From NCBI GenBank assembly GCA_938091675.1, contig CALKMX010000025.1, positions 1 through 56,850 of the forward strand: 56,850 nt of DNA. The letters are read 5' to 3'. Below the pieces are notes generated by a model, which ran no database searches, was not told where the DNA came from, and was given only the letters and a program-made list of their open reading frames with translations. Position 1 is the first letter of the stretch. Each line of letters opens with the position of its first letter. The position numbers were made by a program, and so were the translations under genes. This DNA is from an uncultured Opitutales bacterium. GTDB taxonomy: Bacteria > Verrucomicrobiota > Verrucomicrobiia > Opitutales > Seribacteraceae. Shown here in pieces: positions 25,620 to 35,369 of the stretch.

Positions 25620-26216
25620 CTATCCGTTCAGTATAAAATTGTACAACGACTCATAATTCCTTGAAACCATTACATCTGGATACTCTGCTAAAAGTGATTC
25701 TGGTGGGTTAAAAAAGCTGCACCGATCGGCAGCTAACAACATGCCTAGATCGTTATAACTATCTCCAGCAGCAATTACTTCGAAATTTAACTTCTGCAAG
25801 TACTGAACAGATTTTCTTTTATGATCAGATAGCCGTAACTTTACTTTTTCAATTCTTCCTGAATTGCTAACCTCTAGCTCATGACAGAAAAGGGTGGGAT
25901 GAGAAAGTTTCCTCATCAATGGAAGGGCAAATTCCCGAAAGGTGTCAGAGAGGATAATTAATTCGTGAGAATTTCTCAATTTTTGAAGAAAATCCATTGC
26001 CCCAGGAAGGGGGTCCAGTGTTTCGATTACCTCTTGAATTTCAGCCAAAGTGAAGCCGTTTTGGTTGAGAATATCGAGACGATAATCCATAAGTTTTCCG
26101 TAATCTGGCTCGTCGCGGGTAGTACGTTTAAGATCTTCAATCTTTGTTTTTTCCGCAAAAGCTATCCAAATTTCTGGGATAAGGACACCCTCAAGATCCA
26201 AGCAAACTACCTGCAC
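25620..26216 (-). CDS. thrH: Phosphoserine phosphatase / homoserine phosphotransferase
   Basis: HAD-family enzyme of 198 residues. The opening VCLDLEGVLIPEIWIAFAE is typical of ThrH, with the catalytic Asp in DLEG. ILSDTFREF (motif II) and AGDSYNDLGML (motif IV, metal ligands) complete the active site. In Pseudomonas ThrH removes phosphate from phosphoserine and can transfer it to homoserine, linking serine and threonine synthesis. The start is GTG at 26216 and lies 15 bases after the gltD stop, so the gene is part of the gltBD operon, which makes sense since the serine pathway takes its amino group from glutamate. Confidence 0.92.
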   Translation of the reverse strand: MQVVCLDLEGVLIPEIWIAFAEKTKIEDLKRTTRDEPDYGKLMDYRLDILNQNGFTLAEIQEVIETLDPLPGAMDFLQKLRNSHELIILSDTFREFALPLMRKLSHPTLFCHELEVSNSGRIEKVKLRLSDHKRKSVQYLQKLNFEVIAAGDSYNDLGMLLAADRCSFFNPPESLLAEYPDVMVSRNYESLYNFILNG

Positions 26217-26231
26217 AACTGGGTAATGTAA

Positions 26232-27713
26232 TTAGGGAAGTGAAGTTTCCCCCATTAAGTAACGATCACACTCCCGTGCAGCAGCCCGCCCCTCATTAAT
26301 TGCCCAAACAACTAAAGATTGTCCACGCCTCATGTCCCCTGCCGAAAATACTCCGTCAATATTGGTGGCGAATTTTCCATACTCTGCTTGCACATTGGAT
26401 CGGGAATCTCTGCTCAATCCCAATTCCTCAGCAATCGTATCTTCGGGACCCAAAAAACCCATTGCCAAAAATGCTGCCTGTGCCGGTATTTCCTGCTCGC
26501 TTCCAGGAACCTCCACCGGGGAATATCTGCCGTCATTTTGTTGCCATTCAATATCGCAAATAACCAAGCCTTTTAGATTGCCGTCACCATCACCAATAAA
26601 CCTCTTGGTCATCGTAAGGTATTTTCTAGGATCTTCACCAAATACTTCTTTTGCTTCTTCTTGGCCATAGTCCAATTTATAAACTTTTGGCCATTCAGGC
26701 CAAGGATTGTCCATGGCTCTTTCCTCCGGCGGGCGAGGCATAATTTCTAACTGAGTCACACTTTTACAACCGTGTCGAACCGAGGTGCCCACACAATCAG
26801 TACCCGTATCTCCTCCACCAATAACCACGACATCCTTGTTCTTCGCAGCAGTTTCAAAATTGGTTACATCTTTGAGTTCTAATAACCCTTGGGTGTTAAT
26901 AGTTAAAAACTCCATGGCAAAATGAACACCCTTGAGATTTCTTCCTTCAATGGGCAAATCCCTAGGATTCGTCGCACCACAACACAGAATAACCGAATCA
27001 TAATCATCCACTAATTTTTTTGCTGGTACATCTTTTCCGATTTCGGTGGAGACGATGAATTCAACCCCTTCTGCTGCCATCAGATCCACTCTTCTTTGAA
27101 CGATTTCTTTATCCAATTTCATATTTGGAATTCCGTAAAGAAGAAGACCACCAATGCGGTCGGCCCGTTCATAAACCGTTACTAAGTGACCGGCTTTGTT
27201 AAGCTGATCGGCAGCAGCCAGACCAGCTGGTCCAGAGCCAACAACGGCAACTTTTTTACCGGATCTTTCGGATGGTGGCTGGGGAGTTACCCAGCCTTCT
27301 GCAAATCCCTTGTCTATGATAGAACATTCAATGCTCTTGATCGTCACTGGAGGTTCGATCACGCCAAGCACGCATGAGCCCTCACAAGGTGCTGGACATA
27401 CTCTTCCGGTGAACTCTGGGAAGTTATTGGTCTTGTGTAAACGGTCCAATGCATCCCGCCACTTACCCTTGTAGACTAGATCATTCCATTCGGGTATTAA
27501 ATTATTGATCGGACATCCACTAGCCATATTGCTCAGGGTCATGCCGGTGTGACAATATGGGGTTCCACAATCCATACACCTTGCACCTTGCTCGGAAATC
27601 TTCTTTTCGTCGAAAGGTTCGTGAATCTCTTTCCAATCCTTAATTCGATCGAGTGGTTTCCGATCTGGAATGGTTTGTCTATCGTGTTCTAAAAATCCGG
27701 TTGGTTTTCCCAT
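26232..27713 (-). CDS. gltD: Glutamate synthase small subunit
   Basis: NADPH-glutamate synthase beta subunit of 493 residues. It passes electrons from NADPH through FAD and iron-sulfur clusters to the large subunit. The N-terminal region has the two cysteine clusters (CMDCGTPYC and CPAPCEGSC). The FAD-binding [15 protein letters not shown] and the NADPH-binding [14 protein letters not shown] follow. The C-terminal AMGFLGPE and [19 protein letters not shown] are family hallmarks. It follows gltB by 23 bases on the same strand, giving the usual gltBD order. Confidence 0.96.
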   Translation of the reverse strand: MGKPTGFLEHDRQTIPDRKPLDRIKDWKEIHEPFDEKKISEQGARCMDCGTPYCHTGMTLSNMASGCPINNLIPEWNDLVYKGKWRDALDRLHKTNNFPEFTGRVCPAPCEGSCVLGVIEPPVTIKSIECSIIDKGFAEGWVTPQPPSERSGKKVAVVGSGPAGLAAADQLNKAGHLVTVYERADRIGGLLLYGIPNMKLDKEIVQRRVDLMAAEGVEFIVSTEIGKDVPAKKLVDDYDSVILCCGATNPRDLPIEGRNLKGVHFAMEFLTINTQGLLELKDVTNFETAAKNKDVVVIGGGDTGTDCVGTSVRHGCKSVTQLEIMPRPPEERAMDNPWPEWPKVYKLDYGQEEAKEVFGEDPRKYLTMTKRFIGDGDGNLKGLVICDIEWQQNDGRYSPVEVPGSEQEIPAQAAFLAMGFLGPEDTIAEELGLSRDSRSNVQAEYGKFATNIDGVFSAGDMRRGQSLVVWAINEGRAAARECDRYLMGETSLP

Positions 27714-27736
27714 GATAAAAGGAATTTCTGTTTAAA

Positions 27737-30700
27737 TTAGTGGCCTGCTGCAACATTCTCTTCAAATGCCGCCTGGATTGCTTCATCTCCCTGGAGCCCG
27801 CGTTCTTCAGCTTTTCTTAGTGCGAATAAAACCCTCTCGTAGTCCTCAGGCATTACTTTGATGAATTTCTCAATTGCACTGCTCCAGTTATCAAGAATTT
27901 CGCTGGCACGCACAGAACCAGTGAGTTCAAGATGTGTTTCGATTAATTTTTTAATCTCCGAAATTTCTGAATCCTCGCACTCAACAAGAGGATAAGTCTT
28001 TACCATTTCCGGATTAAGCCGCTTGGTAAGAAAATCTCCTTCCTGGTCGAAAACATAGGCAACCCCACCTGACATACCTGCTCCAAAATTTCTTCCGGTT
28101 TTCCCAAGGCATAGGACCAGCCCGCCTGTCATGTACTCACAGCCATGGTCCCCCACTCCTTCCACAACTGCATGTACCCCAGAGTTCCGCACACAAAAGC
28201 GTTCGCCTACTACTCCAGAAACAAAGGCTTTCCCAGCAGTTGCCCCGTAGAAACATACATTTCCAGCAATAATATTTTCATGGGCAAGAAACGGAGAATT
28301 GCGAGGGGGATGCACAATGATTTTCCCGCCAGAAAGCCCCTTGCCCAAATAATCATTGGTATCACCGATTACACGGAATGTCATTCCCCTTGGACAAAAT
28401 GCGCCAAGGCTTTGACCGGCAGAACCAGTAAGATTGATTGAAACGGTGTCTTCTGGAAGTCCATCAGGTCCATGTTTTCTGGAAATTTCTGCACCCGTAA
28501 TAGTACCAACAACCCGATCGGTATTAATAACAGGAAGATTAATTGAAACGGGCTGACCTTCAGCAATTGCAGGTTGTGCCTGTTTTAAAATTTCCCGATT
28601 ATCCAAGCATTGATCTAGGAGGTGGTCCTGTTTTTGTTGGCAGTATGTACCCACTTCCTTGCCTACATTGGGTCGGTGTAGAATGCCAGAATAGTCCAAG
28701 CCCTTGGCTTTCCAATGATCAATCGCTTGGCGAAGCTCTAGTCTATCCACACGACCAACCATTTCGTTGATTGTACGAAATCCTAGAGATGCCATGGTTT
28801 CCCGCAATTCCTCTGCCACAAAATTCATAAAGTTAACAACTGCATCTGCTCCACCAGCAAATTTAGCCCTGAGTCTTGGGTCTTGGGTTGCTATCCCAAC
28901 AGGACAGGTATTTTTGTGGCAGACGCGCATCATCAGGCAGCCAAGGGTAATGAGCGGGGCTGTGGCAAAGCCAAATTCTTCAGCACCAAGCAAACAGGCA
29001 ATCGCAACATCTCTACCGGTCTTCAGCTGACCATCGGTTTCTAGAACTACTCGGCTGCGCAAATCATTAAGCAACAAGGTTTGATTGGTTTCAGCTAAAC
29101 CCAATTCCCATGGTGACCCTGCATGCTGGATGGAAGATCGAGGTGATGCCCCTGTTCCTCCATCATATCCGGAGATGAGAATAACATCTGCCTTAGCCTT
29201 AGCTACTCCTGCCGCAACCGTGCCTACTCCTACCTCTGAAACCAACTTTACATTAATTCGAGCCCTATGGTTTGCATTTTTTAGGTCATGAATTAGCTCA
29301 GCAAGATCTTCTATGGAATAAATGTCGTGGTGTGGTGGTGGGGATATTAAGCCTACACCGGGTGTGGTTCCACGGGTTTTTGCAATAGGTGGCAAAACTT
29401 TATGACCAGGTAATTCTCCTCCTTCTCCCGGTTTTGCGCCTTGAACAATTTTGATTTGGATTTCATCCGAATTGATCAGATAAAAGCTAGTTACCCCAAA
29501 TCTTCCACTTGCAACCTGTTTGATAGCAGACCTTCTCGAGTCCCCATTTTCATCTGGCGAAAAACGTTCAATATCTTCTCCACCCTCGCCGGTATTGGAT
29601 TTCCCCCCCAGACGATTCATGGCAATAGCCAAGCTTTCATGTGCTTCCCGAGAAATGGACCCATATGACATTGCACCAGTTTTAAAACGCTTAACAATCT
29701 CACTTGCAGGCTCAACCTCATCTAGGGGAATGGATTCGGTGGAGTCCGTGATAAAGTCCATTAGACCCCGTAAAGTAAATAATTCACGGGATTGATCATT
29801 TACCGCATTGGAATATTCTCGGAATACAGCATAATCCCCCAACCTGGTGGCCTTTTGAAGTTTATGGATGGTGGTTGGATTGAATAGATGCCTCTCTCCA
29901 TTTGCACGCCATTGGTAGACTCCGCCTGGATCTAAATTAGATGCACGATTGTCTGTACGATCGGCGAATCCGAATCGATGCCGTTCAACAGCTTCTTTGG
30001 CAATACTATCTAATCCGATTCCTTCCACGCGAGATGGAGTTTGGCTAAAATATGTGTTGATGATTTCATGATTTAACCCGATCGCTTCAAAGATTTGGGC
30101 ACCTCTGTATGATGCAATCGTTGAAATCCCCATCTTGGACATGGTTTTGATGACTCCATTCAAGTTTGCTTTTAAAAAATTGAGACATGCCTTCTTAGGA
30201 TTACCCTGCAAGTCGCCAGTGTGAATAAGGTTGCGAACAGTCTCTAATGCCAGATATGGGTTGATAAGGTCAGCACCATATCCCAGCAGGAGAGCAAAGT
30301 GTTGAACTTCCCGAGGTTCTCCAGATTCAATAATGATAGAAACTTTTGTTCTTGTTCCCTGACGTATCAAGTGATGGTGCAAGCCAGCACAACCGAGCAA
30401 GCAAGGAATTGAAGCTCGATTTTTCGAAACCTCTCGATCGGAAATAACCAGGAGATTTACACCTTCTCGAATAGCCGAATCTGCTTTTGCGAATAATTCT
30501 TCAAGTGCAATTTGTAAGGATGCTTCAGGATCGGTTCCTGAATCTGTGAGAAAAGTTGATGGAAGGGTGACAGATTTAAAACCCTCAGGTAAATCCCCCT
30601 GAAGTTGACGGATTACCCGATCATCAACAAGCGGACTTTCAAACTTTATCAGCCGAGAATTTTTAGGGCTTGGTTTCGTTAAATTCCCCTCAGAACCTAT

Positions 30701-32338
30701 AAATGTAACAGATGCTGTAACAATCTCTTCACGGATAGGATCAATGGGAGGATTGGTCACTTGGGCAAACAGTTGTTTAAAGTAATTGTACAAGAGCTGT
30801 GGCTTGTCTGATAAAACCGCCAGCGGAGAATCATTGCCCATCGACCCGAGCGGTTGTTTACCCGAATCTGCACTAGGACCTATTAAGAGGCGCAAATCCT
30901 CAAAAGAATATCCAAATGCTTTTTGCCTGGATAAAAGGGTGTCGAAATCATCTTCAACAGAAGAGGCAGCTTCGGGCAAATTCTTCGAATCGATTAACGA
31001 GTTCTTTAACCAATCACCATAAGGTTCTAGCTGAGCGATTTTTTGCTTCAGTTCGGCATCATCGATGATCCTACCCTCTTCCATATCTACCAAAAACATC
31101 CTTCCAGGCTCTAATCTTCCCTTTTTAACCACCGTGTCCGATGGAATTGAAGATAAGACTCCTACCTCGGAGGCCAACACCACACGATCGTCAGAGGTAA
31201 CGTAATACCGAGAAGGCCGCAACCCATTGCGGTCCAGAACCGCACCAACTTGAACACCATCGGAAAAGGCAATCGATGCAGGACCATCCCACGGTTCCAT
31301 CATGCACGCATGGAATTCATAAAAGTCTCTTTTGTAGGTTTCCATGCTCTGATGCTTTTCCCATGGTTCAGGAATCATCATCATCATGGAGTGTGCTAAG
31401 CTACGTCCAGAAAGAGTTAAAAACTCCAAACAATTGTCAAACTTTTGGGAGTCTGAGCCATCTGCTCGAATGATTGGAAACAGTTTGGAAACGTCTTCAC
31501 CAAACACCTCGCTTGCTAGCTGCATTTGTCTGGCATAAAGCCAGTTTTCGTTACCTCGAACTGTATTAATTTCGCCATTGTGGCATATGTACCTAAAGGG
31601 TTGTGCTCGAGGCCAACTTGGGAATGTATTTGTCGAAAACCTCGAATGTGTAAGGGCGAGGGCTGATTCCATATCAGGATCACTTAAATCAGGAAAGTAT
31701 TCACCCAATTGTTGAGTGGTGAGCATTCCTTTGTAAATGAGTGTCCGAGATGAGAAACAACAGGCATGAAAATCAACATCATGATACCCTTCAGCGTACC
31801 TTAATCGATGACTGATAATTCGGCGGGCAAGGTATAATTTTCTTTCAAAGTCTAAGCCTCGCTCAACATTTGCGGGTCTATGAACAAATAATTGCTCCAT
31901 CACAGGTTCACACGCGGCGGAAGCTTTTCCTAGAATTTGGCTTCTTACAGGAACCTTTCTCCATCCAATCAGGGTAAGATTCTCTTCAGCCAAAACCTCT
32001 TCAACCACAGATTTTTCGTTCGATCGACGGCTCGCCTCAGGAGAAAGAAAAAGAAAGGCCACGCCATAGTCCCCAGCTTCGGGTAAATCGCAATCTAAAT
32101 CTTGTGAAATAACTTTCTTGAAAAACTTATGGGGTGTTTGAATGAAAATTCCGGCACCATCTCCGGTAATTGGATCACAACCACAGCCTCCACGATGATC
32201 CAGATTCACGCAAATCTCAAGAGCACCCTTGACAATATCGTGGGACTTTCGACCCTTCATGTCTACAATCAATCCAATACCGCAGTTGTCGTGCTCAAAC
32301 TGCGGGTCATATAAGCCTTGTTTATGGGGAAGTGTCAT
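27737..32338 (-). CDS. gltB: Glutamate synthase large subunit
   Basis: Glutamate synthase alpha subunit that turns glutamine and 2-oxoglutarate into two glutamates. I use the ATG at 32338, giving 1533 residues. The frame continues 22 codons upstream to 32404, but the family begins at about [17 protein letters not shown]. The nucleophile Cys19 (HDNCGIG) would become N-terminal after removal of an 18-residue propeptide. The central and synthase domains contain [22 protein letters not shown] and [22 protein letters not shown], followed by the 3Fe-4S cysteines in [12 protein letters not shown]. The C-terminal glycine-rich GXGXG beta-helix ends the chain. It leads the operon. A dyad at 32469-32491 lies in its upstream region. 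Confidence 0.97.
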   Translation of the reverse strand: MTLPHKQGLYDPQFEHDNCGIGLIVDMKGRKSHDIVKGALEICVNLDHRGGCGCDPITGDGAGIFIQTPHKFFKKVISQDLDCDLPEAGDYGVAFLFLSPEASRRSNEKSVVEEVLAEENLTLIGWRKVPVRSQILGKASAACEPVMEQLFVHRPANVERGLDFERKLYLARRIISHRLRYAEGYHDVDFHACCFSSRTLIYKGMLTTQQLGEYFPDLSDPDMESALALTHSRFSTNTFPSWPRAQPFRYICHNGEINTVRGNENWLYARQMQLASEVFGEDVSKLFPIIRADGSDSQKFDNCLEFLTLSGRSLAHSMMMMIPEPWEKHQSMETYKRDFYEFHACMMEPWDGPASIAFSDGVQVGAVLDRNGLRPSRYYVTSDDRVVLASEVGVLSSIPSDTVVKKGRLEPGRMFLVDMEEGRIIDDAELKQKIAQLEPYGDWLKNSLIDSKNLPEAASSVEDDFDTLLSRQKAFGYSFEDLRLLIGPSADSGKQPLGSMGNDSPLAVLSDKPQLLYNYFKQLFAQVTNPPIDPIREEIVTASVTFIGSEGNLTKPSPKNSRLIKFESPLVDDRVIRQLQGDLPEGFKSVTLPSTFLTDSGTDPEASLQIALEELFAKADSAIREGVNLLVISDREVSKNRASIPCLLGCAGLHHHLIRQGTRTKVSIIIESGEPREVQHFALLLGYGADLINPYLALETVRNLIHTGDLQGNPKKACLNFLKANLNGVIKTMSKMGISTIASYRGAQIFEAIGLNHEIINTYFSQTPSRVEGIGLDSIAKEAVERHRFGFADRTDNRASNLDPGGVYQWRANGERHLFNPTTIHKLQKATRLGDYAVFREYSNAVNDQSRELFTLRGLMDFITDSTESIPLDEVEPASEIVKRFKTGAMSYGSISREAHESLAIAMNRLGGKSNTGEGGEDIERFSPDENGDSRRSAIKQVASGRFGVTSFYLINSDEIQIKIVQGAKPGEGGELPGHKVLPPIAKTRGTTPGVGLISPPPHHDIYSIEDLAELIHDLKNANHRARINVKLVSEVGVGTVAAGVAKAKADVILISGYDGGTGASPRSSIQHAGSPWELGLAETNQTLLLNDLRSRVVLETDGQLKTGRDVAIACLLGAEEFGFATAPLITLGCLMMRVCHKNTCPVGIATQDPRLRAKFAGGADAVVNFMNFVAEELRETMASLGFRTINEMVGRVDRLELRQAIDHWKAKGLDYSGILHRPNVGKEVGTYCQQKQDHLLDQCLDNREILKQAQPAIAEGQPVSINLPVINTDRVVGTITGAEISRKHGPDGLPEDTVSINLTGSAGQSLGAFCPRGMTFRVIGDTNDYLGKGLSGGKIIVHPPRNSPFLAHENIIAGNVCFYGATAGKAFVSGVVGERFCVRNSGVHAVVEGVGDHGCEYMTGGLVLCLGKTGRNFGAGMSGGVAYVFDQEGDFLTKRLNPEMVKTYPLVECEDSEISEIKKLIETHLELTGSVRASEILDNWSSAIEKFIKVMPEDYERVLFALRKAEERGLQGDEAIQAAFEENVAAGH

Positions 32339-32468
32339 GTTCAGTAAAGTTATATCGATGCCAAAGAATATCAAAAAGGAAGAATTATTCTGCGCCATGC
32401 ACATATACGGTCAAGGAAGAAGGACTGGCACCTACACGCATCCTCAATAATTTTAAATCTTTTCCGCA

Positions 32469-32491
32469 CTAAGCCGAAAATTTTTGCTTAG
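32469..32491. promoter_or_regulatory. Inverted repeat between gltB and glutaredoxin genes
   Basis: CTAAGC and GCTTAG form 6-bp arms around an 11-base CGAAAATTTTT centre that can extend the pairing. The repeat lies in the 230-base divergent region between gltB and the glutaredoxin gene, the only regulatory space for either. It could bind a nitrogen- or redox-responsive regulator, with no evidence for which. Confidence 0.3.
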
Positions 32492-32568
32492 ATCAATCCG
32501 AATCACGAAATTCCTTCTGGTAATTCACCAAGAAAATCTGATTTGCGATTCCAAGTACTTAGTGCTAA

Positions 32569-32922
32569 ATGGTGTACATGAAAATTAAAGCTTACCTAAA
32601 ACCACAATGTGGATGGAGTATGGGCGTTCGTGCAATCATGAGCAAATACTCATTGGCCTTTGAAGACTTGGACATCATAAACAATCAGGAATTGTTTGCT
32701 GAAATGGTTGAAAAAACAGGACAAACAAACCAGCCATGTGTCGAAATTGACGGAGTAATGCTTGCTGATGTCAGCGGTGAGGAAGTTGAAAACTATTTGC
32801 TCACTAACAACCTCGTGGAATCTAATGATGAAAATCCTAGCTCTCCGATCGATTCTGCTTGCTCAGATGAGGAGCATCGTCGTATGGCTGAAGAAAATTC
32901 ATCACCTGTAAGGTTTTTCTAA
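32569..32922 (+). CDS. Glutaredoxin-family protein, monothiol CGWS type
   Basis: Protein of 117 residues with a thioredoxin-fold core: KIKAYLKPQCGWSMGVR gives a one-cysteine active site (Cys14, C-G-W-S, close to the CGFS of monothiol glutaredoxins), then QPCVEIDG (cis-proline region) and ADVSGEEVENYL. The last 30 residues form an acidic tail ending PVRFF, outside the fold. Monothiol glutaredoxins usually handle iron-sulfur clusters or glutathionylated targets. The ferredoxin gene starts 23 bases later, which fits an Fe-S role. The start is ATG at 32569, or three codons later at 32578. Confidence 0.8.
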   Translation: MVYMKIKAYLKPQCGWSMGVRAIMSKYSLAFEDLDIINNQELFAEMVEKTGQTNQPCVEIDGVMLADVSGEEVENYLLTNNLVESNDENPSSPIDSACSDEEHRRMAEENSSPVRFF

Positions 32923-32945
32923 AATTCCAATATATATATAAACCC

Positions 32946-33248
32946 ATGAGTTATGTCGTTACTGAGAAATGTGTAGATTGTAAGTTCACCAGCTGTGTTT
33001 CGGTTTGTCCCGTAGATGCGTTTCACGAACTTCCAGACCGTCTTTACATAAATCCCGAGACTTGTATTGACTGCAATGCTTGCATGGATGAATGTCCGGT
33101 TGAAGCAATTTATCCAGATATGGATGTCCCTGAAGAACTACAGGAATGGATTGAGTTGAACGAAAAAGCTGAAGATTATCCACAGTTGGTTGGCCAAAAA
33201 GAGGCACTCAAAGGCCCAAAGTGCGTTGATCCTAATGCAGATCAGTAA
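32946..33248 (+). CDS. fdxA: 7Fe/8Fe ferredoxin, FdxA type
   Basis: Ferredoxin of 100 residues opening MSYVVTEKCVDCKFTSCVSVCPVD-like, followed by CIDCNACMDECPVEAI. The first cysteine set (Cys9, Cys12, Cys17, Cys21) and the second (C-x2-C-x2-C-x3-CP) bind two clusters, as in the FdxA family, whose first cluster is often 3Fe-4S. The C-terminal extension with ELQEWIELNEKAEDYPQ is typical of the family. It is cotranscribed with the monothiol glutaredoxin gene and would carry electrons for reductive reactions, possibly including the neighbouring glutamate synthase. Confidence 0.93.
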   Translation: MSYVVTEKCVDCKFTSCVSVCPVDAFHELPDRLYINPETCIDCNACMDECPVEAIYPDMDVPEELQEWIELNEKAEDYPQLVGQKEALKGPKCVDPNADQ

Positions 33249-33318
33249 ATTTTTTATAAACTAAAATTTTGCTTGTTTAATTGTGTAAATCTGTGCTTTT
33301 TTAAAGTGAATTGCCCCT

Positions 33319-34473
33319 ATGAGTATTCTAAAAGTTGTAAAAATCTCCTGTAATTGCACTAAAGAACAAGTCTTTTCTTCATCCAATAAAGACTTTAATT
33401 TTATTGTTTTCCACAACAAAGCATCCGTTGAGGCTAATGATTTAGCTTTTGACGCATCATCGGGAGCTGTGTTCCTCCGAGAACCAGGTTTACAATTAGA
33501 AATTAAGCCTATTGGAAATTATTCGCTTTCTTACAGCTCATTATCTTTCAGGGGATCTATTGCTTCTAAGCTCATTACAATATCAAATATCGAGAAAAAT
33601 GTACTTCTGAATCCTCTTCAGGTTCATTTTACAGACAGTATTTTTACTAAAATTAACCTCGAATCAACTACACAAAGCACTAACTGGCAAAGCATTGTCC
33701 TCGCTCATATTCTTGAGCTTTTGAGTAAGACTTTCCGGTTATGTAATCATGATTTTACCGAAACCCTTCCGGATCATGCTCAAAAACTCCGTGACTTGAG
33801 ATCTGAAATTCATGAAAGTTTCTCAAAACCATGGAAAATTGAAGACATGGCGGCAAAGATGAAGCTTAGTACCAGCAGGTTTGCATCTCTTTACAAATCT
33901 AGTTTCAAAATCAGTCCGACAGAAGATCTCATTCAAACTCGCATTGATCAGGCCAAAAAAATGCTTTCAAGCTCCAAGGTTAGCGTAAAGAAGGTCTCGG
34001 AGGCTTGCGGATTTGAAAGTGTTCACTATTTCCATCGTGCCTTTAAGAAGAGGGCAAACCTAACACCTAAGCATTTCCAGAATAGTCATTTTGCCCAAGA
34101 AGGATCTGTATACACTCCTGAAAGGCATTTTTCCCTAGACCGCTTGACCCAACTTGCTGAATATTCTGGCATCATTGAATTAATAGATGGGGAACTGAGA
34201 TTTCACGGAAATACCAATCATCTGTCAGAACTTCTTGGTCATGCACCAGCAGATCTTAGAGATCGACCATTTCTTGATTTTGTTGCTCCGGAGGATGCCT
34301 ACATAGCACAAGATGGAACAACTAAGATCCTGAAAGATAAGAATATTTTAGACCTCAATATCAAATTACTGCACAAATCAGGAGATCGTATCCCTGTACA
34401 ATTCTCTGCTTTGCTTAAGGGTAAAAATTGGTATTGGTTTATTAAGTATTCCGCAGTTTCAGTAGCGTCATAA
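33319..34473 (+). CDS. AraC-type regulator with C-terminal PAS domain
   Basis: Transcription factor of 384 residues. Residues about 1-155 form a cupin-like N-terminal region. An AraC/XylS double helix-turn-helix follows (about 159-254) with the end motif VSVKKVSEACGFESVHYFHRAFKKRANLTPKHF. A PAS-type domain lies at 273-378 (LAEYSGIIELIDGELRFHGNTNHLSELLG and HKSGDRIPVQFSALL). PAS domains usually precede the DNA-binding part, so this order is unusual. No signal-binding residues can be read off. The stop is one base from the convergent RodZ-like gene. The targets may include the genes just upstream. Confidence 0.8.
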   Translation: MSILKVVKISCNCTKEQVFSSSNKDFNFIVFHNKASVEANDLAFDASSGAVFLREPGLQLEIKPIGNYSLSYSSLSFRGSIASKLITISNIEKNVLLNPLQVHFTDSIFTKINLESTTQSTNWQSIVLAHILELLSKTFRLCNHDFTETLPDHAQKLRDLRSEIHESFSKPWKIEDMAAKMKLSTSRFASLYKSSFKISPTEDLIQTRIDQAKKMLSSSKVSVKKVSEACGFESVHYFHRAFKKRANLTPKHFQNSHFAQEGSVYTPERHFSLDRLTQLAEYSGIIELIDGELRFHGNTNHLSELLGHAPADLRDRPFLDFVAPEDAYIAQDGTTKILKDKNILDLNIKLLHKSGDRIPVQFSALLKGKNWYWFIKYSAVSVAS

Positions 34474-34474
34474 A

Positions 34475-35302
34475 TTATTCAGTAAACCAACTGAATTTAC
34501 CTGCGCCCTGACCGTTTACCTGTTTCTCAATTCCATCATTAACTGCAAACCTTACATGCTGTAAGGATGAACTGTAGCAGCGGAAGCCCTTGGTGAAAGG
34601 GATTACTTTTTCCCAACCAGTCTCTACCGTTTTAAATTCGTGAAAAATCTTGGGGGACTTACCTTCGTCACTGATAATTAATCTTTCTATCGGTCCAATG
34701 GCAGCAAGCCTAAGGATAGATTCCACAGCATTATCGTCACTAAAACTGGTTTCTGTATTTGCACCTCTAATCGATGTATTGTCGGGAATAGCTTTGGTTT
34801 CTCGAACTGAATTTTGCGCAGCATTATTATTGTTAGCCGTTACGGGGCCTTGATCTTCCGAAGAAAATATGACTATTAGAATGATTGCTAAAAGCACGAC
34901 TACAGAACTAATAATTCCAATAAATACATAAGGCTTTAAGGAGCTGTTGGGTGCTGAAAGATTTGAGCCAGTAATTCTAGAACTATCTGCCGGGGTATTA
35001 TCTTTGGTATTTTCTATTGGCTCAGTTCCGCTAATTTTTCCAATAGATTTTTTGAGGTTCTTGTTTTTCCCTGAACCAATCTCTAAGTTTAAATCAGCCA
35101 CAGCAGATTCAGGATCTATACCAAGAAAACGGGCATACACTCGGATGAATCCACGTAGATAAACCTCTGGTAAATTTAAATCAAAATTCCCCGCTTCGAA
35201 TGCAGTTAGGAAATCACCTCGAATTTTAGTGGATTCAGAGGCTTCTCTTATTGAGATTCCTTTTCGATTTCTCGCATCTTCAAGTTTTTGTCCAATGGCC
35301 AT
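34475..35302 (-). CDS. RodZ-like HTH membrane protein
   Basis: Protein of 275 residues with a cytoplasmic helix-turn-helix of the RodZ type (4-70: LEDARNRKGISIREASESTKI followed by LPEVYLRGFIRVYARFLG), a linker, one membrane helix (125-148) and a periplasmic C-terminal domain of the DUF4115 kind (about 185-275). RodZ bridges the MreB cytoskeleton to the cell-wall elongation machine. Short length and weak C-terminal similarity leave the exact role open. It is transcribed after ftsK, 67 bases on, which places a cell-shape factor next to a division factor. Confidence 0.82.
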   Translation of the reverse strand: MAIGQKLEDARNRKGISIREASESTKIRGDFLTAFEAGNFDLNLPEVYLRGFIRVYARFLGIDPESAVADLNLEIGSGKNKNLKKSIGKISGTEPIENTKDNTPADSSRITGSNLSAPNSSLKPYVFIGIISSVVVLLAIILIVIFSSEDQGPVTANNNNAAQNSVRETKAIPDNTSIRGANTETSFSDDNAVESILRLAAIGPIERLIISDEGKSPKIFHEFKTVETGWEKVIPFTKGFRCYSSSLQHVRFAVNDGIEKQVNGQGAGKFSWFTE

Positions 35303-35369
35303 AGTGGGAAATATTAAAAAATTACATTTTCACTAAAATTGAAGATGATCAAGTGGAGAATTCAATGCA

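Noticed and set aside
32339-32404. N-terminal extension of gltB
   Set aside because: The extra 22 residues are not part of the family, and the nucleophile cysteine propeptide has a sensible length from 32338.
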